Source: Caldalkalibacillus mannanilyticus JCM 10596
GTDB taxonomy: Bacteria; Bacillota; Bacilli; Caldalkalibacillales; JCM-10596
Assembly: GCF_000615945.1 (NCBI RefSeq)
Contig: NZ_BAMO01000016.1
Coordinates: 23,360 to 87,359 of the forward strand
DNA length: 64,000 nucleotides
Direction: 5' to 3'
The translations under genes were made by a program, and so were the position numbers. Below are positions 26,642-35,371 of the stretch, piece after piece. A model generated the notes under the pieces. It worked only from the letters and a program-made list of their open reading frames with translations. It was not told where the DNA came from and did no database searches. Position 1 is the first letter of the stretch. Each line of letters begins with the position of its first letter.

Positions 26642-26980
26642 TTATTGTTTGAAGGTTGCAATATAGGAGAAAACAAACTTCTCTTGCTTAAATAAAGTAG
26701 CATAATTCGATACATCAATTTCCGCTCGACTATCGACTAAATAGAAATTAACCTGCTTTTCTAGCTCCTCTGGGCTTTCCGCAATAAAAACCCTCACAGG
26801 ATTAATTTGTTTATTGGTACTATACTGAATCAATGCTGTATAGTAAATACCAAGTTCCCCACTATCCATGACATCATAAAGAATATCCGTAATCCCAAAA
26901 TCATTTTGCTGAAAAAAATCATTTATTTTCATTTCTAATTCCTGAGGATCTTGTGCAAAAAAACCTTTCGTCCATTTCAT
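26642..26980 (-). CDS. Tandem-duplicated Cse60-like protein (possible sporulation protein)
   Basis: 112 residues, ATG 26980 with GGGGGA upstream. The two halves share a pattern: FFAQDPQELEMKINDFFQQN...YYTALIQYS (about 7-55) and VFIAESPEELEKQVNFYLVD...FSYIATF (about 63-110). Each is a short helix-then-strand unit like the 60-residue B. subtilis Cse60, which is under sporulation control. It therefore looks like a two-copy version. No catalytic residues are evident. The resemblance is recalled by pattern and weak, so the function is tentative. Confidence 0.6.
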   Translation of the reverse strand: MKWTKGFFAQDPQELEMKINDFFQQNDFGITDILYDVMDSGELGIYYTALIQYSTNKQINPVRVFIAESPEELEKQVNFYLVDSRAEIDVSNYATLFKQEKFVFSYIATFKQ

Positions 26981-27088
26981 GTATAGTCCCCCTATTTAGA
27001 CAATAGCCTTATTCTGTCCATTATACTATATCTTTAATAGGCAATCATTAGTCAATATTATACACGTTCCCTTCTTATCTTGTATGAT

Positions 27089-28162
27089 TTAGATTGTGTA
27101 TTCTTCCTGTAAAAAAACCTTCATATCTTTAGGGTTCACAAATACTTTTTCTCCTGCTTGGAGCTTCAACGCTCTAAACTCTTCCTTGCTTAATTCAGCT
27201 TCAATAAATTCCTTCGTATCCGTTCGAGATAATTCAAGATGAACAATGGGTCCTACAGAGCGTATATGTTCAATTCTAGCTGGAAATGCTTGACCTTCAT
27301 TTTTAGCTCGCTCTATTTTGATATTATGCGGTCGAGCAAAAGCAACAACCTGTGATTCTACCATTTTCTTATCATCTGTAGCTTCCAATATAACATCACC
27401 AAAAGTCATCTTCCCTTGTTGGATTCGCCCTTGAAAGAGATTTACATTCCCTAAAAAGTGATACACAAAGGGATTAGCTGGATAATCATAAACTTCTTCC
27501 GGCGTTCCGATTTGTTCAATTCCCCCATTATTCATAACTACAATACGATCTGCGACATCTAAGGCTTCTTCCTGATCATGTGTGACAAATACACTTGTAA
27601 TAGGGATTTCATTGTGTAGCTGGCGTAACCAACGTCGAAGATCTTTACGAACCTTGGCGTCTAACGCTCCAAATGGTTCATCTAATAAGAGAACTTTTGG
27701 TTCTACCGCCAACGCACGAGCCAAAGCAACACGCTGTCGTTGTCCACCAGAAAGCTGGGTAGGATAGCGATCGCTGAACGATTCTAGCTTAACTAGCTTA
27801 AGCAATTCAAATACCTTTTCACGTATTTTTTCTTTAGAAGGTCTTTCCTTCCTAGGGCGAACCTTCAAACCAAAAGCGATATTATCAAAGACCGTCATAT
27901 GCCGAAAGAGAGCATAGTGTTGGAACACAAAGCCGACATTTCTTTCTTTTACATGGCTATCAGTCATGTTTTTCTGATCCAAATAAATGCTTCCTTGATC
28001 AGCTTGTTCCAAACCAGCAATAATGCGAAGCAATGTTGTTTTTCCAGACCCAGAAGGCCCGAGTAGAGCCACAAGCTCTCCAGTAGGAATGGTTAAATCA
28101 ATATTATTTAACGCTTGATATGAGCCAAAGCTCTTAGAAATTTGTTTAATCTGTATACTCAA
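27089..28162 (-). CDS. cysA: Sulfate/thiosulfate ABC transporter ATPase
   Basis: 357 residues from a TTG at 28162 after GGAGGGAATTAAA. The Walker [10 protein letters not shown], signature [14 protein letters not shown], Walker [14 protein letters not shown] and H-loop FVTHDQEEA are all intact. A C-terminal regulatory beta-domain (about 240-357) places it in the CysA/ModC/PotA subfamily. Energises sulfate import with CysT and CysW, encoded just upstream on the same strand (cysW stops one base before it). It may also serve the neighbouring molybdate permease, which has no ATPase of its own here. Confidence 0.93.
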   Translation of the reverse strand: MSIQIKQISKSFGSYQALNNIDLTIPTGELVALLGPSGSGKTTLLRIIAGLEQADQGSIYLDQKNMTDSHVKERNVGFVFQHYALFRHMTVFDNIAFGLKVRPRKERPSKEKIREKVFELLKLVKLESFSDRYPTQLSGGQRQRVALARALAVEPKVLLLDEPFGALDAKVRKDLRRWLRQLHNEIPITSVFVTHDQEEALDVADRIVVMNNGGIEQIGTPEEVYDYPANPFVYHFLGNVNLFQGRIQQGKMTFGDVILEATDDKKMVESQVVAFARPHNIKIERAKNEGQAFPARIEHIRSVGPIVHLELSRTDTKEFIEAELSKEEFRALKLQAGEKVFVNPKDMKVFLQEEYTI

Positions 28163-28163
28163 T

Positions 28164-29063
28164 TTAATTCCCTCCTATCATTGAGCTCTTTGAGTCTATA
28201 CTTCCTCGATTTGCTTTCCATTCCACAATATTTTTCAGTAATAGGGTGACTAATGCTACTATTGACATTAAAGAAGCAACAGCAAAGGCGGCTGTAAATT
28301 GATATTCATTATAGAGAATTTCAATATGCAGAGGAACTGTATTTGTCATACCACGAATATGTCCTGAAACAACGGAAACAGCTCCAAATTCACCAATTGC
28401 CCGAGCACTACAAAGGATGACCCCGTATAGCAATCCCCACTTAATATTTGGTAAAGTAACAAGCCAAAACGTCTGCCATCCATTTGCACCAAGAGTGAGT
28501 GCAGCCTCTTCGTCCGTTGTACCTTGGGATTGCATCAAAGGAATTAATTCTTTAGCAATGAAAGGGAGAGTGACAAACATCGTAGCTAGGACAATACCAG
28601 GAGTGGCATAGATAATCTTGATATCCCAATTGACTAATAATGGTCCCAAAAAGCCTTGTGCTCCGAACATAAGAACAAAAATTAGACCCGCAATAACGGG
28701 TGATACAGCAAAAGGAAGGTCGATCAAGGTAATAAGAATATTTTTTCCTTTAAAATTGAATTTGGCGATCGACCAAGCTGCTGCTAAACCAAAAAGGATA
28801 TTCAACGGTACAGTGATCAGCACGACCCATAAAGTTAAGGAAATAGCCTTCCAAGCATATGGATCAATAATAGAAGCTAAATAGACCGCGATTCCTTGTT
28901 CAAATGCTTTAACAAAAATCGCTACAAGTGGAATAACCAGAAATACCCCCAAAAAGAGTAAAGCAATTGACACCAAGAGCCATTTTACTAGTGAAGCTTC
29001 ACCTGTTTTTCTTATGGGAGACCATTCCGTAGGGAGGTGTTGCAATGGATTATTTCCAGACAT
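28164..29063 (-). CDS. cysW: Sulfate ABC transporter permease CysW
   Basis: 299 residues, six predicted membrane helices, ATG 29063 after AGAGGAATGAATA. The cytoplasmic coupling loop [27 protein letters not shown] carries the EAA motif that contacts CysA. It pairs with CysT to form the channel. The gene sits between cysT (16-base gap) and cysA (one base) in a four-gene operon with the binding protein first. The N-terminal cytoplasmic extension of about 25 residues is somewhat long but not unusual. Confidence 0.93.
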   Translation of the reverse strand: MSGNNPLQHLPTEWSPIRKTGEASLVKWLLVSIALLFLGVFLVIPLVAIFVKAFEQGIAVYLASIIDPYAWKAISLTLWVVLITVPLNILFGLAAAWSIAKFNFKGKNILITLIDLPFAVSPVIAGLIFVLMFGAQGFLGPLLVNWDIKIIYATPGIVLATMFVTLPFIAKELIPLMQSQGTTDEEAALTLGANGWQTFWLVTLPNIKWGLLYGVILCSARAIGEFGAVSVVSGHIRGMTNTVPLHIEILYNEYQFTAAFAVASLMSIVALVTLLLKNIVEWKANRGSIDSKSSMIGGN

Positions 29064-29079
29064 TATTCATTCCTCTTTT

Positions 29080-29937
29080 CTATCTATGATCATAACGATG
29101 CCGACTCCACCATTGAAGAAGGTTAATACATAAGAGTATTACAAAAGAAATGCTGAGCATAACAGCAGCAATAGCCGTTGCTCCTGCATAATCATATTGT
29201 TCTAGCTTAGTAAAAATGAGTAAAGGAGCTATTTCCGTACGCAGTGGCATATTTCCAGAGATGAAAACAACAGAACCATACTCTCCTAAGGCTCTAGCAA
29301 AAGCTAAAGAAAAGCCCGTTAATAAAGCTGGGATCACCTCTGGCATTATCACTTTACAAAAGATTTGCAACCGATTAGCTCCTAGGCTCGTTGCTGCTTC
29401 TTCATATTCTTTATCCAAACTCTGCAGAACGGGTTGAACCATCCGTACCACAAAAGGTAACCCAATAAAGGTAAGAGCTATAATAATTCCAAGAGGAGTG
29501 TAAGCAACCTTTATACCGAGCGGTTCTAATAACTGACCTATCCACCCATTACTTGAATATAAAGCTGTTAACGAGATGCCCGCCACCGCAGTAGGTAACG
29601 CAAATGGAAGATCGACAAGAGCATCTACCAAGCGTTTTCCTGGGAATTGATAACGCACAAGCACCCAAGCGATGAGTAAGCCAAAGATGGCATTCATCAC
29701 CGCCGCTGCCGCCGCAGTACCAAAGCTTAATTTGTAGGAGGCTACAACTCTCGGATTAGTTACAGTCTGCAAAAAGTCATTCCAGCCCATTGTAGAGGTT
29801 TTTAAAAAGACCAACGATATTGGAATAAGAATCATTAATCCTATAAATAACAACGTAAACCCTAATGTTAATCCAAACCCTGGCAAAATATGATGTTGTT
29901 TTAGTTTCATGGAAGATATTCTGCTCAATACGCTCAC
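29080..29937 (-). CDS. cysT: Sulfate ABC transporter permease CysT
   Basis: 285 residues. Six membrane helices, the EAA loop [27 protein letters not shown] and the family block [25 protein letters not shown] are visible. Together with CysW it forms the sulfate channel. The GTG at 29937 has only a weak AGAAAGAA site upstream, and a TTG four codons in is possible. It is preceded by the binding-protein gene (47-base gap). No anomalies. Confidence 0.93.
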   Translation of the reverse strand: MSVLSRISSMKLKQHHILPGFGLTLGFTLLFIGLMILIPISLVFLKTSTMGWNDFLQTVTNPRVVASYKLSFGTAAAAAVMNAIFGLLIAWVLVRYQFPGKRLVDALVDLPFALPTAVAGISLTALYSSNGWIGQLLEPLGIKVAYTPLGIIIALTFIGLPFVVRMVQPVLQSLDKEYEEAATSLGANRLQIFCKVIMPEVIPALLTGFSLAFARALGEYGSVVFISGNMPLRTEIAPLLIFTKLEQYDYAGATAIAAVMLSISFVILLCINLLQWWSRHRYDHR

Positions 29938-29984
29938 TTCTTTCTAAATATAAATGTGACCTGTATCCCTACGTTACTCATTCT

Positions 29985-31025
29985 CTATGGAGTGTATATC
30001 TGGTCAAAAACTCCTCCATCATTGAAATGTTTTTCTTGGGCTTCTTGCCATCCTCCAAATTTTTCGTCAATTGTAAAAAGCTGAACCTGTGGGAATACAT
30101 CCTTATATTTCGCCGCTACCTTTTCATTTCTAGGCCGATAATAATGCTTGGCAATGATTTCTTGCGCTTCTTCTGTATACAAATGGGCTAAATAGGCTTC
30201 TGCTACTTCCCGCGTTCCTTTTTTATCTACGTTTTTGTCTACCACAGTCACGGGTGGTTCTGTAAGAATACTCAACGATGGAACAACGATTTCAAATTGG
30301 TCTTCCCCTAATTCATTGATTGCTAGGAAAGCTTCATTCTCCCAGGATAACAGGACATCTCCAATCCCACGTTCCACAAAAGTAGTCGTAGACCCTCTAG
30401 CACCTGCATCTAGAACAGGAACATTTTGATAGAGCTGACTGACAAATTTCTTTGCTTGCTCCTCATCCTGATTATTTTTTTCTAATGCATACCCCCATGC
30501 AGCAAGGTAATTCCATCGAGCTCCTCCAGAAGTTTTTGGATTGGGTGTAATGACCTCCACATCATTTCTAATTAAATCCTCCCAATCTTTAATATTTTTG
30601 GGGTTTCCTTTTCTTACTAAAAAAACAATGGTGGAGGTATAAGGGGTAGATTGATGATCCAAACGACTTTGCCAATCAACAGGAATAAGATTGGCTACTT
30701 TGTGCATTTGGTCAATATCATAGGCTAAAGCCAGAGTCACCACATCAGCTTCTAATCCATCAATGACAGCGCGAGCTTGACTTCCAGCGCCACCATGTGA
30801 TTGCTGAATGGTCACCTGTTGCCCTTTTAATTCCTGCCAATACTGAATAAATAAGTTATTATATTCCTTATATAGCTCTCTCGTAGGGTCATACGACACA
30901 TTTAAGAGCGTGATTTCATTTGAACTGGATGATCCAGATTGTGTTGAATCTGTTACACATCCGCTCAATATCATCAGAACCACTATCAATATCAATACAA
31001 CTCTTTTTCTTATCTTATTCTTCAT
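29985..31025 (-). CDS. Sulfate-binding lipoprotein of the ABC transporter
   Basis: 346 residues, ATG 31025 after AGGGGAG. Lipobox LSGC (Cys23). The mature protein matches the Sbp/CysP family of class II binding proteins: [68 protein letters not shown] and the C-terminal [14 protein letters not shown]. It captures sulfate or thiosulfate outside the membrane. It is the first gene of the cysTWA operon. A structured leader with a terminator precedes it, so transcription is probably attenuated. Confidence 0.93.
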   Translation of the reverse strand: MKNKIRKRVVLILIVVLMILSGCVTDSTQSGSSSSNEITLLNVSYDPTRELYKEYNNLFIQYWQELKGQQVTIQQSHGGAGSQARAVIDGLEADVVTLALAYDIDQMHKVANLIPVDWQSRLDHQSTPYTSTIVFLVRKGNPKNIKDWEDLIRNDVEVITPNPKTSGGARWNYLAAWGYALEKNNQDEEQAKKFVSQLYQNVPVLDAGARGSTTTFVERGIGDVLLSWENEAFLAINELGEDQFEIVVPSLSILTEPPVTVVDKNVDKKGTREVAEAYLAHLYTEEAQEIIAKHYYRPRNEKVAAKYKDVFPQVQLFTIDEKFGGWQEAQEKHFNDGGVFDQIYTP

Positions 31026-31067
31026 TGTTAATACTCCCCTTTGCTTAAATATATAAACTTATTCAGT

Positions 31068-31171
31068 AAAAAAGGCTCCTATCCCATAAACAAGTAGAAT
31101 CATAATGGTTGGATCATTGATTCTTTCTCATTTATAGAAAGGAGCCTCCAGTTATCTGGTCGGCAACCGCC
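31068..31171 (-). promoter_or_regulatory. Structured leader with terminator upstream of the sulfate operon
   Basis: Reading the minus strand: small hairpin GGCGGTTGCC (31171-31162), hairpin CCAGATAACTGG (31159-31148), CTTTCT/AGAAAG (31141-31136 with 31128-31123), AGAATCA/TGATTCT (31124-31118 with 31102-31096), then a terminator with arms AGGCTCCT (31147-31140) and AGGAGCCT (31080-31073) followed by TTTTTT. The CTTTCT/AGAAAG hairpin competes with the terminator arm. It matches no riboswitch I can name. S-box and T-box hallmarks are missing. Confidence 0.6.
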
Positions 31172-31221
31172 ATATCTTATCTCTATCAGTGATGAAGAAA
31201 AATATCTTATAGTAGAACACA

Positions 31222-31434
31222 CTACGACTTCTTCCTTTCCTCCCTTGCATTAGTACTAGCTGTTTGATTCTTGACAGGACGATTTTTTACTGATGGAAAA
31301 CGCAGCTTTTCAATTCGTTCAATTTGAGTTATCTGTGAATCATGGACAGTGATTTGGATAGATCCATATTCCAATCCTTCTAACGACTGGAGAATATGCT
31401 CTACTACTTCTTTATTTCGCTTCTGCTCAAACAA
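31222..31434 (-). CDS. yezD: YezD-family small protein (DUF2292)
   Basis: 70 residues from TTG 31434 (AGGAGAG upstream). The core KEVVEHILQSLEGLEYGSIQITVHDSQITQIERIEKLRF matches the YezD/DUF2292 pattern, whose genes commonly lie beside sulfate or cysteine genes in Bacilli. The C-terminal 20 residues are polar and variable. It follows the Rrf2 gene by 13 bases and precedes the sulfate operon leader. Biochemical function unknown; a role in sulfur supply is inferred only from position. Confidence 0.75.
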   Translation of the reverse strand: MFEQKRNKEVVEHILQSLEGLEYGSIQITVHDSQITQIERIEKLRFPSVKNRPVKNQTASTNAREERKKS

Positions 31435-31447
31435 GATACTCTCTCCT

Positions 31448-31867
31448 CTATAAATTTTCTATTCGTCCTTTTAGTAAATCATCAAGAGTGGTTTTTTCTA
31501 ACACCTTTGCAATCGTGTCACGAACCAAGACCCAAAGCGGCTTTAACAAACAGCTTCCTTCAAGTCCACAGGGTTCATAAGCCGTTACACTTGCACAGCT
31601 CATGGGAGACAACGGTCCCTCTAATTGTCGGATCACCTCACCTATGACTATTTGCTCAGGAGATAATACTAACTTATATCCTCCTTGAACCCCTCGCTTA
31701 CTTTCTACATAGTTCAGTTTTTTTAACTGTAAAAGAATTTGTTCTAAGTACTTAATAGTGACAAGCGTTTTCTCTGAAATTTCACTTATAGATAGAATGT
31801 ACCCAGATTGCTGCCCTAAAACTAATAGCGCACGTAAGGCATATTCTCCTCTGCTTGAAATTTTCAC
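31448..31867 (-). CDS. Rrf2-family regulator with three conserved cysteines (Fe-S type)
   Basis: 139 residues from GTG 31867 (AGGGGAGG upstream). N-terminal winged helix (MKISSRGEYALRALLVL...LVTIKYLEQILLQLKKLNYVES) and dimerisation helix. Cysteines 91, 100 and 106 lie in the same region as the [2Fe-2S] ligands of IscR and NsrR-like proteins. Bacillus CymR, the cysteine-pathway Rrf2 member, lacks this triad. Its position in the sulfate/cysteine cluster nevertheless points to control of sulfur uptake. A 14-base motif shared by its own promoter and the mccA promoter is the likely binding site. Confidence 0.87.
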   Translation of the reverse strand: MKISSRGEYALRALLVLGQQSGYILSISEISEKTLVTIKYLEQILLQLKKLNYVESKRGVQGGYKLVLSPEQIVIGEVIRQLEGPLSPMSCASVTAYEPCGLEGSCLLKPLWVLVRDTIAKVLEKTTLDDLLKGRIENL

Positions 31868-32202
31868 TAGTCTAACCTCCCCTTTTTAAACCCCAGTCAT
31901 TCAGTAGACTTTTAAACAAAGAAACACTTAGGATATTGAATATAAATTTCATTTTATTCACATTATTCCTATTTGTCAACTATGAATTATATGTTTTATA
32001 CCCTTCATTTTATCGATTTTTTCTACATTTTAGACCAGGACACGGTTCGAACGTTAAGTGCATATTGGAAACGGTAATCAAAATATAAGGCTGCCTATTT
32101 ATGCCCTTTATTACTATAATTTCGACCTGCCATCGATAGGATGTCTTACCTTTTTCGAGGCTTTCTTCCATTTTATTTGTGAAAAAATTATGGTTGTCCG
32201 TT
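31868..32202 (-). other. Intergenic region upstream of the Rrf2 gene
   Basis: About 335 AT-rich bases between the Rrf2 start and the YrrT stop. It holds the Rrf2 promoter and shared motif. A 74-codon open frame (32010-32234) is not supported, because it has no ribosome site and overlaps yrrT. Nothing else is seen. Confidence 0.5.
31951..31979 (-). promoter_or_regulatory. Rrf2 gene promoter with shared CAAATAGGAATAAT motif
   Basis: On the minus strand TTGACA (plus 31974-31979), 17 bases, TAAAAT (31951-31956). The 14-mer CAAATAGGAATAAT (31975-31962) starts inside the -35 and runs through the spacer. The same 14-mer lies just after the -10 of mccA. Confidence 0.65.
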
Positions 32203-32841
32203 CTATAACTTAGTAGCATCAATAAGCCAAACAAAAGTGTTTAATCTTTTGAACTGAACAAAAAATCCATGAGTATTAAATATCTTTTCTAAAGTAGGGA
32301 TCGTTGTATAATATTCAGTTTCTAAATCTTGTGCTAGGTTAAAAAATCCTTTATCTTTAGCGGCAGCAATATACTTTTGTTTATGCACTTCATCTATAAA
32401 AACAGTATCGGCAAAAACTACCTTTCCTCCCTTTGAAAGTAAAGAGCTATACTTAGAGATTGCTTCAGCTTTCTCTGCATCTGTCAAATGATGAAAAGCA
32501 TACGTGCTAACAAATGCATCCATAGGCTCTTTCGTATAAAAAGTAATAAAATCCCCATTGAATAAAGAAACCTCTTCTGATAGTTTTTCTTTTGCCTTTC
32601 TCATCATAGAAGACGATGGTTCAAATCCAGTTACATGGTAGCCTTTATCTAATAACTTCTGTGTTAAGTTCCCAGTCCCAACTCCAAATTCAACTACATG
32701 TCCAGACACGAATTCACAAACTGTATCGAGGATCATCTCGTAATTTGAAAATACTTCTTTATATTCAAAATCTTTACCCGTTACCGATTCATCATATACC
32801 TCTGCCCAATTATCAAAAAGCTCCACAAATTCAAGGCCCAT
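32203..32841 (-). CDS. yrrT: YrrT-like SAM-dependent methyltransferase
   Basis: 212 residues, ATG 32841 after GTAAGGAG. Class I methyltransferase: N-terminal MGLEFVELFDNWAEVYDESVTGKDFEYKEVF closely follows B. subtilis YrrT. The SAM motif is VVEFGVGTGNLTQKLLDKG, with motif II FNGDFITF. In B. subtilis yrrT heads the yrrT-mtnN-mccA-mccB operon for methionine-to-cysteine conversion. Here it is divergent from mccA, and mtnN is absent from the window. The presumed role is a methyl transfer feeding S-adenosylhomocysteine into the pathway. Confidence 0.85.
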   Translation of the reverse strand: MGLEFVELFDNWAEVYDESVTGKDFEYKEVFSNYEMILDTVCEFVSGHVVEFGVGTGNLTQKLLDKGYHVTGFEPSSSMMRKAKEKLSEEVSLFNGDFITFYTKEPMDAFVSTYAFHHLTDAEKAEAISKYSSLLSKGGKVVFADTVFIDEVHKQKYIAAAKDKGFFNLAQDLETEYYTTIPTLEKIFNTHGFFVQFKRLNTFVWLIDATKL

Positions 32842-33180
32842 ATGTTAAATCACTCCTTACAACATTTAATCAAACAAAACCTATGAGTATAGTATGTTAA
32901 AAATAAAATTATCGCAACTAAATCATTTTATTTTTTCTAAACTAGAAAATTGCAATGAGTAAACATATATCCAAGCAAATTATTATAGTGATTAAATAAT
33001 TGACAAATACAATAATAAATCATACTATGCAAATAGGAATAATCAACTTTAAACTTCAAAGAGAATAAAAAACGATTAATTAAAAAATGATCACAATATG
33101 AAGATGTCTTGTTTTCAGCTGAGGTACCAACATGTAATGAAGTTCAATGTGAATGTTCTAAAAATTAGAGGTGTTGCCTA
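32842..33180. other. Divergent yrrT/mccA promoter region
   Basis: About 340 very AT-rich bases. On the minus strand TTGCGA-17-TACTAT (plus 32920s to 32890s) is a likely yrrT promoter. On the plus strand a clear promoter drives mccA from 33000. A 140-base untranslated leader follows before mccA. No T-box or S-box features are recognised. Confidence 0.45.
33000..33043 (+). promoter_or_regulatory. mccA promoter with shared CAAATAGGAATAAT motif
   Basis: TTGACA (33000-33005), 17-base spacer, TACTAT (33023-33028). CAAATAGGAATAAT at 33030-33043 would cover the transcription start, a typical repressor position. It is identical to the motif in the Rrf2 promoter. Confidence 0.65.
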
Positions 33181-34107
33181 ATGAAGTATTACAATAATAT
33201 AAAAGAGTTAATCGGATGTACTCCACTCGTAAAAATTAATCATTTTGAGATACCAAATAAAGTGAATCTATTTGCCAAACTAGAATATTTTAACCCAGGT
33301 GGTAGTGTAAAAGATCGTTTAGGGAAAAAGTTGATTCAAACAGCAATCGAAAACGGGCATCTTGTTGAAGATGGAATTGTCATAGAACCGACAGCTGGAA
33401 ATACAGGAATTGGTTTGGCTTTAGCTGCAGTTGGTACGAAGATTAAAGTAATTTGTGTGGTACCTCAAAAATTTAGCATGGAAAAGCAAGCTCTAATAAA
33501 AGCTTTAGGTGCAACGGTAATCAATACTCCGACCGAAGAGGGAATGGAAGGCGCGATTAGGAAAGCAAAGGAATTATTACAGGAGCTACCTAAATCGTAT
33601 AGCCCCCAGCAATTTAGTAATTACAATAATCCTAAAACATATTTTGAAACATTAGCCCCAGAACTTTACGAAAGCTTGGATGGCAAAATTGACGTTTTCG
33701 TGGCCGGTGCTGGAACTGGTGGTACGTTCATGGGATGCGCACAATATTTAAAGATGAAAAATTTACAAATAAAAACAGTAATTGTGCAACCAGAAGGCTC
33801 AATTTTAAATGGTGGATTGTCAGGACCTCATAGGACAGAAGGAATTGGATTGGAATTTTTGCCAGAGTACATGGATACTTCCTACTTCGACCAAATTCAT
33901 ACGATTTTAGATGAGGATGCATTTAAGCGTGTACAAGAATTAGCTTTACTTGAAGGACTGTTAGTCGGAAGTTCATCAGGAGCTGCGTTTGAAGCTGCAA
34001 TAAGAGAGGCGAGTATTGCTCGGCCGGGTACAAATATTGTGACAGTTTTTCCTGATAGTAGTGAACGTTATTTAAGTAAATTTATTTATGAGGGTGAGAA
34101 TAAATGA
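33181..34107 (+). CDS. mccA: MccA-type O-acetylserine-dependent cystathionine beta-synthase (cysteine synthase family)
   Basis: 308 residues, ATG 33181 after AGAGGTG. PLP enzyme of fold type II: the Schiff-base lysine lies in PGGSVKDRLGKKLI, the substrate loop is EPTAGNTGIGLAL and the phosphate-binding loop is GAGTGGTFMG. It joins O-acetylserine and homocysteine to cystathionine, the first step of reverse transsulfuration. The downstream lyase and the divergent YrrT gene support MccA rather than a plain CysK. Its stop overlaps the likely native start of mccB. Confidence 0.9.
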   Translation: MKYYNNIKELIGCTPLVKINHFEIPNKVNLFAKLEYFNPGGSVKDRLGKKLIQTAIENGHLVEDGIVIEPTAGNTGIGLALAAVGTKIKVICVVPQKFSMEKQALIKALGATVINTPTEEGMEGAIRKAKELLQELPKSYSPQQFSNYNNPKTYFETLAPELYESLDGKIDVFVAGAGTGGTFMGCAQYLKMKNLQIKTVIVQPEGSILNGGLSGPHRTEGIGLEFLPEYMDTSYFDQIHTILDEDAFKRVQELALLEGLLVGSSSGAAFEAAIREASIARPGTNIVTVFPDSSERYLSKFIYEGENK

Positions 34108-35236
34108 GAAAAAAACTCAGATGATTCATGGTGGTATTTCAAGAGATGAACATACAGGAGCAGTGTCAATCCCGATTCACCACGCAAGTACATTTAAACA
34201 AGATGGAGTTGGTAATTTTGTCTACGAGTATGCAAGAACGGGAAATCCAACAAGACATGCCCTAGAAGAATTAATTAAGGATATTGAAGGTGGCTTCAAA
34301 GGCTATGCATTCGGTTCAGGAATGGCGGCTATTTCTGCTGTAATGAATTTATTCAAATCAGGAGACCATGTTATTCTAACAGATGATGTTTATGGTGGAT
34401 CGTATCGTTTAATGACAAAAGTATTAACTAAGTACAATATCGAAGTTTCTTTTGTAGATACTAGTAACCTCGCAGTTGTCGAAGCTGCAATAAAAGAAAA
34501 TACAAAAGCAATCTATATTGAAACGCCGACAAACCCCTTACTAAAAATAACAGACTTAAAGAGCATTTCAAAGTTAACAAGGTCACACAACTTACTAATG
34601 ATTGTCGACAATACTTTTAGTACTCCTTATTGGCAAAATCCAATTGAATTCGGAGCGGATATCGTTCTGCATAGTGCGACAAAGTACTTAGGGGGACATA
34701 GTGATGTTGTTGCTGGTTTAGTAGTCGTTAACTCAGAGTCTTTAGCAACCGACCTACATTTTATACAAAATTCTATTGGGGCAATACTCGGACCACAAGA
34801 TAGCTGGCTATTAATTAGAGGCATAAAAACTTTAGCAATTCGTATGGAAGAGATTGAAGAAAATGCAAAAAAGGTTGCTAAATTCCTAGTAGAGCATTCA
34901 CACGTATCAAAAGTTTACTACCCAGGTTTTGAAACTCATCAAGGACACTCGGTCCATAAGATTCAAGCGCGAGGCTTTGGAGGGATGATTTCTTTTGATG
35001 TAGGAAGTAATCACAAGGCTGAGGAAGTACTTAAAAAGGTAAAGTATTTTACATTGGCTGAAAGTCTAGGCGCTGTAGAAAGCCTAATTTCTCTCCCAGC
35101 TAAAATGACACATGCGTCTATTCCACGTGAAAGAAGATTAGAATTAGGAATTACCGACGGTTTAATTCGAATCTCAGTCGGTTTAGAAGATGTGGAAGAT
35201 TTAATTGAGGACTTACATTTTGCGTTAGCTAAATAG
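34088..35236 (+). CDS. mccB: MccB-type cystathionine gamma-lyase/homocysteine gamma-lyase
   Basis: 382 residues as read from ATG 34088. PLP enzyme of the Cys/Met metabolism family, with the PLP lysine in LHSATKYLGGHSDVV, the AFGSGMAAIS loop and the C-terminal LIRISVGLEDVEDLI. Cleaves cystathionine to cysteine. The annotated start lies inside mccA and has no ribosome site. A well-placed site (AGGGTGAG) instead serves an ATG at 34104 that overlaps the mccA stop as ATGA. That ATG would read MRKKTQM-type sequence, as in B. subtilis, if the A-run at 34108-34114 had eight rather than seven bases. A one-base homopolymer error is therefore suspected. Confidence 0.9.
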   Translation: MRVRINEKKTQMIHGGISRDEHTGAVSIPIHHASTFKQDGVGNFVYEYARTGNPTRHALEELIKDIEGGFKGYAFGSGMAAISAVMNLFKSGDHVILTDDVYGGSYRLMTKVLTKYNIEVSFVDTSNLAVVEAAIKENTKAIYIETPTNPLLKITDLKSISKLTRSHNLLMIVDNTFSTPYWQNPIEFGADIVLHSATKYLGGHSDVVAGLVVVNSESLATDLHFIQNSIGAILGPQDSWLLIRGIKTLAIRMEEIEENAKKVAKFLVEHSHVSKVYYPGFETHQGHSVHKIQARGFGGMISFDVGSNHKAEEVLKKVKYFTLAESLGAVESLISLPAKMTHASIPRERRLELGITDGLIRISVGLEDVEDLIEDLHFALAK

Positions 35237-35295
35237 TGATTGATTTATATTTGTTCACCACATAGCGTTTACGATGTCCCTTCTGAATTAAAACA

Positions 35296-35371
35296 AAAAG
35301 GGGCATTGGGTAGTTGAACAGAAAAAGGGTGTAGTCAAAGGAACCTTTGAGGAATGAACTACTCCCCTTTT
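35296..35371. terminator. Bidirectional terminator between mccB and modB
   Basis: AAAAGGGG (35296-35303) pairs with CCCCTTTT (35364-35371), with an inner GTAGTT/GAACTAC pairing and a TCAAAGG/CCTTTGA hairpin. It lies between convergent genes, and the right arm is inside the end of modB. Confidence 0.65.

Noticed and set aside
31130..31185. S-box (SAM-I) riboswitch on the plus strand, suggested by CGGCAACCGCC
   Set aside because: Only the GCAACC core is present. The GAGGGA/GATGAAACCC part, GGTGCTAATTCC and a downstream plus-strand gene are missing, and the terminator works on the minus strand.
32010..32234. 74-codon minus-strand open frame downstream of yrrT
   Set aside because: It starts inside the yrrT coding end, has no ribosome site, and its composition is not protein-like.
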